This document shows, in pieces, positions 12,301 to 23,800 of a stretch of 64,000 nt of DNA (position 1 is its first letter; each line of letters opens with the position of its first letter). Made by a program: the position numbers and the translations under genes. This DNA comes from Lota lota (Eukaryota > Chordata > Actinopteri > Gadiformes > Lotidae), in NCBI GenBank assembly GCA_026745465.1, contig JACYXH010000022.1:30001-94000 (forward strand), written 5' to 3'. The notes under the pieces were generated by a model. That model worked only from the letters and a program-made list of their open reading frames with translations, searched no databases and had not been told where the DNA came from.

Positions 12301-14626
12301 CCCAGCGATAACGTGCCCGTTGAGGAAACAGAGTGAGTCCACAATCACAGCGTTTTGAGTACTTTAAGTATGGTCATAATAAAGTCCAAGTTACCTGTAT
12401 GATCTTTAATGGCTACAGCTAGATGTATCTCATGTTAACTGTTAGAACTTTATTCATTCACTGCACCCTCATACTGTGATACTCGTGGTTTTGTCAAGTG
12501 ATAAATCTGAAATCTTTTTGTGTTTTTCCCGGTCAAAGGTTATCAGCACTGCTTCCATTCAGAATAGTACAGGTCACCTGTATGTGGTCTAACAGGAACA
12601 TACAGAAAACTGTACATTGACTGACCTTGGCATTTCTGACAATTGTATTGTTTATGTTTACAGAGACAAAATGACTGGTGAATTAGAAGAGGTAAAGAGA
12701 ATATATATATTATACTGTATGTACTCTAAATTGTACATCAAATATGAATTAAAATGTGATTATCACAATAATACAAATAATGTTTATTCCATACTAATGT
12801 CATAAAAGCACTTCATGCAGATGAATAAGTTAAGGTAGCCTTTAATCATCAAGTCTTTATAATACTGTGTCTGCTAGTCAGGCAGGTGGTGGGTGTGAAG
12901 TAGTTTCTAGGTCTGCCTGACATTTCCACAAATATTCTTTATAATTCATGTATTGAATTACATAGTGAATTATGTTACGTGTAAATAGTGCTGCTACGAT
13001 AATTCTGGGTACTGAAACTGTCTTTTGATCCTCCCACCTCCACCCGAACACACCACAGACACCAAGAGAGGGAACCTCTGGTAAAATGTGATTTTGTATT
13101 ATCTGGGTGGTAAATACTTTATATTTACCTCATCTGTTTTCTTCACGCTCTGTCATTCTTTTTTTTGTTTGTGAGTAATAGCTGGTACAATATTTAATAT
13201 AATATTTATCTAGCATGCAGTGTGTCTACTAGCAGCAGTCATCTGGTAATAATGGATGTAGTCTCTCTGTCAAAACCCCCTCAAGGTATGACGGCCCCTG
13301 GGAACAGAACGGCGAAGAGAGCGAAGCCAAATGTTGAGAGAGAGTTAGAAATGCACATGAGCCTGAGAAGCTCTACGGCTCCAACAAACCCAGACCTACA
13401 CGAAAAGGTATGCTAGTTTGATTTAGTAGGTTGCAGGTGACTTGCCTTTTCGTAAGCTTTTCAGTGCCCAGTTGAATCCTCAGTTTCTCTGTGTACCTGA
13501 CAATAAAATACTTGAACCTGAGGGTAGGAAAATAATCTTGTTGCAATGAAATGTGTCTTTTGTACAAATGTTTGGTGAAGAATGATTGTGAGAAGGCCTG
13601 TGAAGCCCTTTGAGACCACAACCGTGATGGACTTTTATACAAATAAAATCAACACGACTTGTTGGTTGTTAGAACATCAAACACCGTGTCATTCCCCATT
13701 AGGTGAAGCAGTTGGAGGAGGAGAAGACCAGCATTTCTGCCGAGTGTGAAAATACCAAGTCAAGGTTAGTCTCTCACTCACTCACCAATTGTAAATCTAG
13801 ATCTATTATAAAAAAAATTGGTATACAATATGTATTATTCTATTTTTGTCTCTTGTCAACTCTGGAACAGTATGAAAGAGCTCCAAATAAAGGTACAGCA
13901 GTTGGAAGAGGAGAAAGCCAGCATTTCTGCAGAGTGTGAAAATGCCAAGTCAAGGTTAGTCTCTCACTCACTCACTCACTCACTCACTCACGTACGTACG
14001 TACATACATACATACATACATACATACATACATACATACATACATACATACATACATACATACATACATACATACATACATACATCTATTGTAGATTAAA
14101 AAAATTAAATGGTACACAATATGTATTATTATATTTCTGTCTCGTCAAATCTGGAACAGTCTGGTTAAATTGGTGGAGGAGAAAGCCAGTATTTCTGCTG
14201 CGCATGAAGAGACCAAAACAAGGTTAGTGTCGCTCTCTCTAATTGTAAATCTAGATCTATTATTAAAAAATGGTACACAATGTGTATTATTATATTTTTG
14301 TCTCTTGTCTGGAACAGTCTGACAGAGCTCCAAACAAGGGTACAGCAGTTGGAGGAGGAGAAAGCCAGCATTTCTGCAGAGTGTGAAAATGCCAAGTCAA
14401 GGTTAGTCTCTCTCTCTTACTCACTCACTCACTCATTGTAAATCTAGATCTATTATAAAAAAGGTACACATTATGTTTTATTATATTTCTGTCTCTTGTC
14501 AACTCTGACAGAGCTCAGAAACAAAATGGCTGCCCTTGTGAACGGGACCAAGTGAACTACCAGTGCAACATCATTGAGGAGATAATGGAACAGGTCCTCA
14601 GTAACAATGGTCCTACTTCACACTAG
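6341..14626 (+). CDS. morc3: MORC3-like ATPase A1, short form without CW zinc finger
   Basis: Eighteen exons join into 1800 nt, about 599 codons: 6341-6382, 8567-8639, 8909-9035, 9159-9385, 9767-9917, 10413-10554, 10982-11110, 11581-11700, 11802-11902, 12225-12332, 12664-12691, 13059-13080, 13286-13407, 13703-13764, 13871-13954, 14160-14222, 14318-14401, 14512-14626. The GHKL ATPase has AELIDNAYD (near residues 35-43), [10 protein letters not shown] and [11 protein letters not shown]5-like exons follow ([49 protein letters not shown]). MORC proteins are ATP-driven clamps that compact chromatin. The CW exon and the exon after it are absent. The 22-nt exon at 13059 is inferred from phase. The tail has four coiled-coil exons and ends [16 protein letters not shown], as in human MORC3. 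Exons 4-5 are split by an AT-AC intron. Identity is firm; tail exons are less sure. Confidence 0.85.
7127..7206. repeat. 31-bp tandem repeat, about 2.5 copies, intron 1 of A1
   Basis: Units of TGCTGTTGGTCTTGATGTGG plus CCCCTCCCACT. The same unit recurs about four times at 34128-34225, where it lies upstream of the A2 start codon rather than in an intron. Confidence 0.8.
7566..7800 (-). mobile_element. L2-like LINE fragment, late reverse transcriptase part
   Basis: The - strand reads residues typical of the C-terminal part of L2-clade reverse transcriptase: [20 protein letters not shown], then [15 protein letters not shown] and [11 protein letters not shown]. Only this part remains. It lies in intron 1 of A1; the same piece is in intron 1 of B1 (19794-20015). 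Confidence 0.7.
9386..9766 (+). other. Putative U12-type AT-AC intron 4 of A1
   Basis: No usable GT-AG pair keeps the frame equally well in all copies, but ATATCCTTTT at 9386 matches the minor-spliceosome donor. TTCCTTGAC at 9746-9754 matches the U12 branch consensus TTCCTTRAY. The intron would end AC at 9766, 13 nt after the branch adenosine. Joining gives KPEANK-FS-VLEEH in frame. Confidence 0.8.
13966..14084. repeat. (ACTC)n, (ACGT)n and (TACA)n microsatellites in A1
   Basis: The intron between two coiled-coil exons is almost wholly microsatellite: ACTC units, a few ACGT units, then TACA repeats of about 90 bp. The matching intron of A2 holds a TACA tract at 42955-43098. Confidence 0.95.
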
Positions 14627-15470
14627 TACCATTGACCCATGTTGGTTACTACAATTATGGATGCAGAGAGAATGTGTAAATATCATGTTTTATATAGTGA
14701 AGGGACTATCATTGGAATCTATGTTTATAAAGCAGTTTGGGGTAAACTCCCCACCTATCTCCCCTCACTGCTTTCCAGGTAGATCAATAGACATAAAACA
14801 AGGTCACAACATTCGATGTCCTTTAGATTCCCACGGGTGCGTTTGGATTGTGGCAAAGACAGCGTTTAGCTATGATATACCGAGCAGTTGGCTAGGCTCC
14901 AGGATCACCTTGGCCTGAAGGAGTTAGTCTGGATTTCAGCTTTATAACCTTTTTAAATGATTTTTATGCAAATGTTTTGATTACTCTTTCGTGTTTGGTA
15001 ATTTAGTGTTTTTATTGATGATAATGTTTTTATGTCTACTGTTTGTAACTGCATGGCATTGTTAATATTGTTCTGTAATGTAGGGCACTGCTGTTACAGA
15101 GACATTTTTTTTAATCGATTTTATGAAACATAACACATTTTATTGGTAATTGGTTTTTGTTTATTCATAAAGGGCAATGGTATTGAATTTATTCGGTTTG
15201 TGTGCTGATTGTTCATAATTACCAATATGTTAAAAATGTCCTTTACATTTCTATATCAAGTTTGTGTGTTGGCTCTTTAGTTTTTTCCAAAGCTTAGCAT
15301 GCCTCATTCCCAGCTGCCCTCCCTGACCACTGATCCTTTATCGGACAAGGCAAACGTCCATAGTCTGAACGATGCATTTGGCTTTGGCCTTTTCATAGTG
15401 TGTTCAACATGTTTGCTTTAGCTTAAACTGCACATTTGCAATCATATAATAAAGATTGAACAAATATTTT
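14627..15470 (+). other. morc3: 3' untranslated region of A1
   Basis: The sequence after the TAG at 14624 has no further exon. AATAAA is at 15448-15453. The region is nearly the same as 43590-44500 after A2, where AATAAA is at 44480-44485. An open frame at 14607-14918 is a by-product and also exists after A2. Confidence 0.6.
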
Positions 15471-17570
15471 CGCTTAATGCTGTTTAAAAAAAAGATTTTA
15501 ACAAAGTGTGTTTTCTTTTTCTTCTTCCTGTGTTGACTTTAGAGTACAGGCTACATTCAGATTGTGCTCTCTACACGGCCTTCTACACAAACGCCACGTT
15601 CTGAACTAAATACGCTGAGTAAACCTGGGTAGCGTTAAATGCTTTTCTAAAGACGAATGATGGATCAGATGGCATGCTCATGGTTGGTTTGAAGCAGGAG
15701 GGATTGACACTTAGGCTAGCAAAGATGAGTAGATATTTCTAAGAAGAACGTAATTCATGTATGTCCAAATAAACCGTGATCTATTGCCAAATATCTGCAC
15801 TTTGTAACGTAACTACTAACGTTGGCTTGCCTTGGTTATCTGCCTCATAAACAATGCGTATAACATTAGAGATGATAACATATTTGCTTGCAGCCAACGT
15901 TGTACGATATTAAGCTTGCTAACTGTATCAAGATGTTTCCTACCATAAATGTTACATGCATGCCTAGCTTACATGGTTGAAGCATTTTACAGTATTTCAA
16001 AACTTACCTGCAGGCGACGCAGGCGCGTCATCCCGGTGTTCCTTCTTTTTTCGCTGCTCTGTTCCCGACTCCTGTTGCCTTTTTGAAGCCATGTCGAGAA
16101 AACGAGTTACCGTCAGACTCGAGGTTGTCAGGTGCAATCAAAGAAACCGCACAATGATGGAGGGGGGTGGCACCATCATTAATTGTGTTATTACGAGCAA
16201 ATATGCATATCTTTGTATTGCCTGATGCCAATAATGGTGTAATCAATGATGCCAAGTGCAGTTGTTCTTCATCTTCAATTTAAATAATTCATCATTATGA
16301 TTGTTATGATGATGATCATAATTGAGCCGCCCCCTCCAGCACCTGGTGCCCTACGCGCAGCGCGTGGTGCGAGCGGCGGCCCTGGACATGTCCGTGATCC
16401 ACCCGCTTTGCAAATGTGGGGTGATTCTACCGTTGCAGCTCCCCCCACCAGTGACTGTTGTCCAAGCCCAGAAGCCTCTGATGTTACTCGGAGGCCAATC
16501 AAAGTTGGATGGTGGCCAGGGCACCTAGTGCTGGAGGGGGCACAATTTCCTTCACCCGTAAACCATACCATAACCCTAACCATAACTGGGTTGGTAACGA
16601 TTGGTTGCTAGCGTAAAACCCAATGAGCTGGACTAGGCCTAGAGAGGTGGAGCTGGACTAGGTCTAGATTGGTGGAGCTGGCCTAGGTCCAGAGAGGTGG
16701 AGCTGGCCTAGGTCCAGAGAGGTAGAGCTGGACTAGGTCCAGAGAGGTGGAGCTGGATGTCAAGCTCCCCCCATTAGACTCTGCAGTGAGGACCACTTGA
16801 CTTGAGCTGAAATAGCATATATTTACATATTTACTAATCATAGTTAGGGTTAAGGGAGGACCTACGTACCTTGACGTCATCATCATTGAAATGATTATAC
16901 GTAAAGATAAGGGAATTTGTATGTAGCCTTTTTGCACCTGGATTGATTAGTTCATTGTGTCACGCCGTCTACTGTCACGCCGTCCACTTCCGCCACCTAG
17001 CGGGCGCCGGCTGCCACTTCTGCCAGTGCCTCTCTGTTTACACACCTGCCGGCAATCTCCAATCAACGCTCCCTATTTCAGACGTGGATTCCTAGCAGCC
17101 GGCGCTAGTTCGTTGTTTACTCAACCTGTTAGTATCCGCGGTCCAAGCGTTTGGATGCTTGTCCCTTTCTCGGTACCTGCCCGTAACCTGTTCTCTCCCG
17201 GTGCTCAGCTGTCCGCAGGATTTCCTGCCCGTTGCCGAACCCCTGCCTGCCTGACCGCCTGCCCGTTGTCGAGCCCCTGCCTGCCTGACCGCCTGCCCGT
17301 TGCCGAGCCCCTGCCTGACCGACCGCCTGCCTGTTGCCGAGCCCCTGCCTGCCTCCCCGTTGCCGAGCCCTTGCCGTCTGAACACGGTTAGCTTAGCCCC
17401 CGGCTTGTCGGTACTCGCCCTTAATAAACTCCCTTGAACCTCTCCGCCGTCCCCGCCTCTCTGTGTCCTGCGTTTGGGTCTCCTCGCTCTGTTCACCATA
17501 ACAAATTGTAGCAATTTCTAAACCATTTTACTGATCAATTTCAAAACGTGTGTGGTTTTGTAAAAGGTTA
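15471..17570. other. A1-B1 spacer, duplicated after A2
   Basis: This spacer matches the A2 3' flank (about 45585-47058) closely. It holds a GC-rich block at 16322-16530 with short open frames on both strands that I do not recognise. It also holds a tandem array of about 28 bp (GAGAGGTGGAGCTGG) at 16624-16752; that array is shorter in the second copy (46681-46762). A solo-LTR-like element follows. No gene is supported. Confidence 0.55.
16968..17503 (+). mobile_element. Solo LTR-like fossil, possibly Ty3/Gypsy
   Basis: Begins TGTCACGCCG and ends CCATAACA (TG...CA), with a AATAAAC signal near 17423 and a short CTGCC-rich repeat inside. The flanks are imperfect five-base repeats (CATTG and AATTG). 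No internal retrotransposon genes are nearby, so it looks like a solo LTR fossil. The start of the same element is at 46967-47058 after A2, so it is older than that duplication. Family assignment is tentative. Confidence 0.5.
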
Positions 17571-17876
17571 GATTTTGGTGTTTGTGGCTCACATTTCATG
17601 GCAGTATTTTATTACTTGATTGTGGTTCCGCTACGACGCTAGAGGCGTTTATTAATGTAGGTCTGACTGCACTCTGTGAGGGTTGCGATTTAACTGACAT
17701 TTTATCTTTGGTTATTTGATGCACATATTAAGCTTCTGCGTATGATGTACTGTTTTACACGGGTTTCTGGTCAGGTTATGATGTGGGCTGGTTCGCATTG
17801 CATTGGGCGGGTTTTAAGTTGTGATTGAGCGGGAAACTGTCAGGCTGTTCCGCACTCAGTTTCAGTTCCAGAGAAC
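17571..17876 (+). promoter_or_regulatory. Upstream region of B1 with ISRE-like motif
   Basis: Homologous to the blocks before A1 and A3, starting at the equivalent of 6097. The segment GCTACGACGCTAGAGGCG recurs at 51225. AGTTTCAGTTCC is at 17858-17869, 7 nt before the start codon. Confidence 0.4.
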
Positions 17877-20800
17877 ATGGCGGCTGGACAGACGCAACGC
17901 GGGGTCCCGCTGAGTACGGTAAGGTTAACATATCATCGGTATCGATTGGTGGAATTATGCCGGTACTAATCTTAACGACATACCAGGGGCGAAATCGATC
18001 CATGATCACCGCAGAAAAGAAAGCGGGGCGTTCCGGACGTAGCGGGCAACACTGCATTATTCCCAGAGGAACCAATGTCTTGTGTCGATAAAGTTTAAAC
18101 CACACGTTTTAATGACATTAAGTTCAGCATCAGAGTGCAATATTCACCTTTCTAATGCTACCATGTTCAATACTGTTTTATTATATTGGTAGTCCGTGTC
18201 AACAGGGCCGGCACTAGCCACTTTGGTGCCCTAGGCGAGATTAGGATTTGGAGCCCCACAACATAACTTTTACATTTTAAGCATAGATGTAAACATAGTT
18301 ATTCCTTTAGTAAGGATAAAATATCATTAATTACAGCACATCAGGCAATAAACACCTCTGAAGCATAAATTATAGATACCGGTTGACCAGTACTGTTCAA
18401 TTACATGAGTGAAAAAGGTCAAGAATCTTGGTTTAAATAATGTTTTGATGGGAATAAGTTATTCTAGTTTTGTGTCCTTTAGACAACTTGAAAAAATTAG
18501 AGATGGTTGCAGTCTAAAATATAATCTAATAGATTCCCTAGCACCATAAGTGGACAAGACATTCCAGATGTACAGGGTTACGTATGTTCATAACTGATAG
18601 TGAATATTTTATATAACTATAGCAAAGATGTGTCAGGATTTGGCCATATTGACATTAGTTACACAACTGCAGCTGTAACATACAATTAACAGAACTTACC
18701 TGCTGCAGGTTGTGTTTCACTGGAGGTAGCTGGAGTGCTGGATGTTGCTTGACCTGCAGGCTGTGTTTCACTGGAGGTAGCTGGAGTGCTGGATGTTGCT
18801 TGACCTGCAGGCTGTGTTTCACTGGAGGTAGCTGGAGTGCTGGATGTTGCTTGACCTGCAGGCTGTGTTTCACTGGAGGTAGCTGGAGTGCTGGATGTTG
18901 CTTGACCTGCAGGCTGTGTTTCACTGGAGGTAGCTGGAGTGCTGGATGTTGCTTGACCTGCAGGCTGTGTTGCACTGGAGGTAGCTGGAGTGCTGGATGT
19001 TGCTTGACCTGCAGGCTGTGTTCAAACATACAGTTCATCCATAATGTTACACCACTGCATTAATTCCTGTCATTCTACTGCATATAAGGCAGCACTATAC
19101 AAATCAACTTTATATAATTTGACTAAGGCCTACATTTAATTAGTAACAAGGTTTAACTAACATTCAACAATAATAATAATAGCAGTGTATTATCAATTAC
19201 ACAGAGACCACAAATAATTGGCTGAACATTCATGTGATTCAAGTGATCATGTGTAAGATTTGCGCCTCTATTGGTTGCTTACATTTACTCAACATAATAA
19301 AAAAAAACTTATTTCAATAAGTGTATTTCTAAAGTCTACATGGTGTTCTTTCGAAACCATTACTGGCAGGGTTAGCCTAACCCTAACCCTTACAGTTTAC
19401 TAGTGCTGGCAGAGTTTGTGTTCACTGAAAGTATCCAATTACGCGCTTACAGATCCCTGCATCCAGCACCCTGATTGGTTGAAACAAATAAAGTCAGATG
19501 GCATTTTGGAGCTTCTTTTGTGAGGCGTCTGCATAAAACCAGGGATTGGGGCGGGACGTAGCTTTTAAAAAATGGTAGAATTTGTCGCTGTGGCTAGGCT
19601 AGAGCTTCACTACAGCAGCGCTAGGCTACCTTGATATTTGAATCAGTCAAAAACCAAAGCTAGCTGTCAATCACGTGCTATGAGTTAGAGTTGACAATAC
19701 TATATGTAACTAAAGCTAACCCAATTTGGACCTAAGAGAGCTCATTTTACATTTTGTGGGAACTTTACCAGTAGAGGCAGTAGCATGACCTTAAATAATA
19801 TCTCCATAGTCCAGTGAAGGCCAGATTTTAGATTGTATAATTATTTTCCTGCTCTCAAAATAGAAGCAAGCATTGTTCCTGAATAGGAAACCAAAATGAG
19901 TTTTGAGTTTATAAGCAAGATGTTCAGTATGGGTTTGATAAGACCGCCTGCTGTCCGGCCATATTCTTAGATATGAGGATGGAACAATATTGACTAAATT
20001 ACAATTAAGAGTACACAATGGTAGATCAATAGTGTGTGATCTAAAGAGAAATGCACACATTTAATCTTTTTTTTCATTCAAAGCAATCAAGCTAATGTTT
20101 TAACAGATTTCTGGAGGCCATTAAAGGTATGATATGTAATGTCTGACGCTAGGGGTCTCTCAATCAAACAATAACAAAATGTAGTTTGACGACATCGTGA
20201 AGTAGTGGGGAACCATGGGAGTTGTCTTCACCACCGTTGCTGGTGAAAATCTATCTGACTCAGACAGAAATCATGTTCACGGACGAGTTATGTATTAAAG
20301 TTGTATTCACGTTACGTTTATTCACGTTATGTAATCTCCTTCTAATGAAATAGCCCCAAGTAACATAATGTTAACTTGCTAACTACCAATAAGATGAGTA
20401 GACTAAGCAAATTGAACAATTACAAAAATCACCAGAACATTTACAAAAATGTATAGTTTTGTAATCAGTAATGGACGTTCCCATTTCAGCTTAACCCAAA
20501 GTTTCTCCACACCAACTCTACCAGTCACACCTGGCCCTTCAGTGCTATTGCTGAACTCATAGGTGAGTCCTCCTGTAACTTTTGGTTTATGTGGCAGCAT
20601 ACATTAGTTTGAGTTTCTGGTTTGTAGAAGTGTGCTTTAAGTCGCCTAGGACCGGAAATTCACTTGACATCTGACAGAAGGCCAAATGTTTTACCAGAGA
20701 CCTTCACTAATGCAGAGAATTTATTTTTATGTTTTTATTAACCTAATAACAATATAACAATATAGCAGCCATTTTATGTTGGTATAGACTTGATTTGAAG

Positions 20801-23800
20801 CGTTTTTTTTTTAAATATTTTCCTTAATTCTTCCCCTAGACAACGCATACGACCCTGATGTCAATGCCAAACAGATATGGATCGATATGATCCAGATCAA
20901 AGACCAGGAGTGTCTAACCTTCATGGATAACGGAAACGGACTCAGCTATGACGTGATCCATCGGATGCTCAGGTGATAGTTGATTATTTACGATATTGAT
21001 TATTTATAATATCACACCATCTGGGAATTCAGTTTATTCCTGACCGTGTCATGAGTTTAGTGGTTAATGCATGAACATATTTTCCCTTATAGCTTCGGAT
21101 ATAGCGACAAAAAAGCTGTGCGCGGCAAACAACCCATTGGAATGTATGGCAACGGCTTCAAGTCTGGCTCAATGCGTCTGGGCCAGGATGCCATCGTTTT
21201 ATCCAAATCAGAGAATGACCTGTGTGTTGGCATGCTGTCACAGACTTACCTAAAGAAGACCAGAGCCGAGCAGATCTTTGTTCCTATCATCAGCATTAAG
21301 AAACCAGAAGCAAAACAATATATCCTTTTGAGCTTGTCAAATGGGTCTCAACTGTGTTCCAGGTCCTTGCTGTTGTGTGTTTTTGGATCACATTTATCAT
21401 GAGGTAAATTACAGTGGATATGTTAATTAACCAATAGTTGGTTCCTTGGCCAGGGCCTTTTTAGGGGATATTAGTTTGTTTCATTTTTGATTGTTTTGTG
21501 GGAGGGGTGGGTTTAAGAAAATCTTTTTTTTTTTGGTTTAATATGCTGCATATATAATGTCCTTGTGTAGATAAGAAGCTAGACCTTAACTTGCACTGGC
21601 TTTCCAAAATGTAATAATATTGTTCAGTTTGGATCTGGTTCCCCTGCTATGACACCGATGTGAAAGGGGTCTGCTGGGTCCAAAGTGAGGAGAATATCGG
21701 TTATATCCACCAGGCCTAGTAAGAACTTCCTTGACCCGAGTGACTACTCAGTGTGTTGGAGGAGCACAGGGCCAGTCTGGAGGACATACTGGACCACTCA
21801 CCCTTCAACACTCAGGAAGAGCTGCTTACTGAGCTCCAAAACATCGAGTCCACCGGCTCCAGCACCGGGACCCGGATCATCATCTGGAACCTCCGCAGGT
21901 CTGGGTTTATCCCCATGGTTACAGGCTCATCTGAAGGACCATTAACGCTTTAAGCCCACAGGACACTAAACAGGACATTAAACAGTCTATGGTCGGGACT
22001 ATTGAGTCCTGTAATACAAAGGGAGCAACAATATACTGCCTGCATACATTACAACTATATAATATGGCCTCTTAATCTACGCAAACGTTATCATTGATTT
22101 TATTCGAAAATATCTCATATACAAGCAAATTATGTTAGGTAAGAATGGCTGAGTTAATAATAACTTGTTAGTATGAATAATTGTAACTAATCAGGGGTCC
22201 TACAACATCAGTAGGAACCCTATTGTATTTGTTAGGATTATTTTTAATTTCCTGACAAATTCGGCCACATCTAAAAAACGACTCAGGCAAAAGTTGAATA
22301 CATTTCCAGGCTTATAGAACTTGTTCAATGAGTAAGGGATGCAAAGGATAGAAATTCCAACAGGCTGCCATTTCCGCTAGGAAAGTGAAATGTGCATGAA
22401 CCTTTGTAGACCTGCACCATTCTTCACGATGAACAACTTTCTCGCTGCAACCCATGTGGTCAGACCATTTTGAATGAATGCAATGGCCACAACGCTGCCA
22501 AACGCACACACACAAACTGGTTGAGCACTGGTGCTCTACAGTGGTAGAGCCATTCTATATAGTGCTCTACAGTGGTAGAACCATTCTATATAGTGCTCTA
22601 CAGTGGTAGAACCATTCTATATAGTGCTCTACAGTGGTAGAGCCATTCTATATAGTGCTCTACAGTGGTAGAACCATTCTATATAGTGCTCTACAGTGGT
22701 AGAACCATTCTATATAGTGCTCTACAGTGGTAGAGCCATTCTATATAGTGCTCTACAGTGGTAGAACCATTCTATATAGTGCTCTACAGTGGTAGAACCA
22801 TTCTATATAGTACTCTACATTGGTAGAGCACACGGTAGGTGTGCAGGAGGTCCCTGGTTCGAATCCGACCGCTACCAAACATATTGTGAGACACGGCACG
22901 AAATCAAATGATGTCTACTATGATGTATGCATCAGGCAATGCTCTCCATGCCATGTAGGACACTGTTATCTTTGCTTGCAATAATATTTCTTTTTGAGAT
23001 TGCTTTGTTGATATGTCTAACATTAGAACTAGACTATATAAAGACTATTACAAAGACATTTAACCTTGGTTCATGTATGTGTATCTGCAATCTTTATTAC
23101 TTTATTCGTATTTTCGTTATAGGACATCTGCAGGAAGTATGGAGTTTGATTTCACCACAGACCGCTATGATATCCGCATTCCCTCTGATGTCCTTAAATC
23201 AACGACTGAACCAGACCAAAGACCAGAGCGATCAGACTCGTCCGTCCCTGAGAGTGACTTGTCGTTGCGTGTAAGTAGTAGTGACCTCGGCTGACCCCAT
23301 GGCACACGTAAACAGCCTGTAGTTCTGGGGGAAGACCCCACATACCGAATGCAGAGAATGGGATCAGACGTTCATGATGCTACATTAACTGTGATCAAGA
23401 TATTAAGATGACCGTATTTCTGAGACCACAATTTAACACTTTGGTTTAAGAATGTTGCTAAACATTTTGAACCATTCAGACATGGGGATTTAAGAGAAAA
23501 CTAGATGTGTGCATTGTAAAATGCTATGTACTTAATCACTTTGTAAATACCGAATAAATAAAATGTATTTACAGATAAAGACATATATTTAGGATACCTA
23601 ACAAGCGACTAGATGGGATTTATTTATCTAGTTGCTGTTGTATTGGTGATATACACACTTTAGTCTATGAAAGGTTGTATTTAGTTTTGTATCTATACTT
23701 ATGAACGTAGGCATACTGCAGCATCCTCTACATGAAGCCTCGTATGCAGATCAACATTCGAGGACAGAAGGTGAAGACTCAGCTCATCTCTAAGAGCCTG

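Noticed and set aside
14607-14918. 103-codon frame after A1, also at 43636-43947
   Set aside because: Lies in the 3' untranslated region; conserved because the flanks are recent duplicates.
16275-16611. GC-rich open frames on both strands, repeated at 46338-46668
   Set aside because: No domain, start or splice context recognised; both copies are part of the duplicated spacer and both strands are open, which fits base composition.
21318-21330. Apparent loss of the exon 4 GT donor in B1 and A2
   Set aside because: The site is better read as a U12-type ATATCCTTTT donor present in all copies, with branch site and AC end; no loss is needed.
22531-22835. CRISPR-like array
   Set aside because: Units abut without unique spacers, and the setting is a vertebrate intron.
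22824-22878. Functional tRNA gene
   Set aside because: The acceptor and T arms do not pair convincingly; kept only as a tRNA-like remnant.
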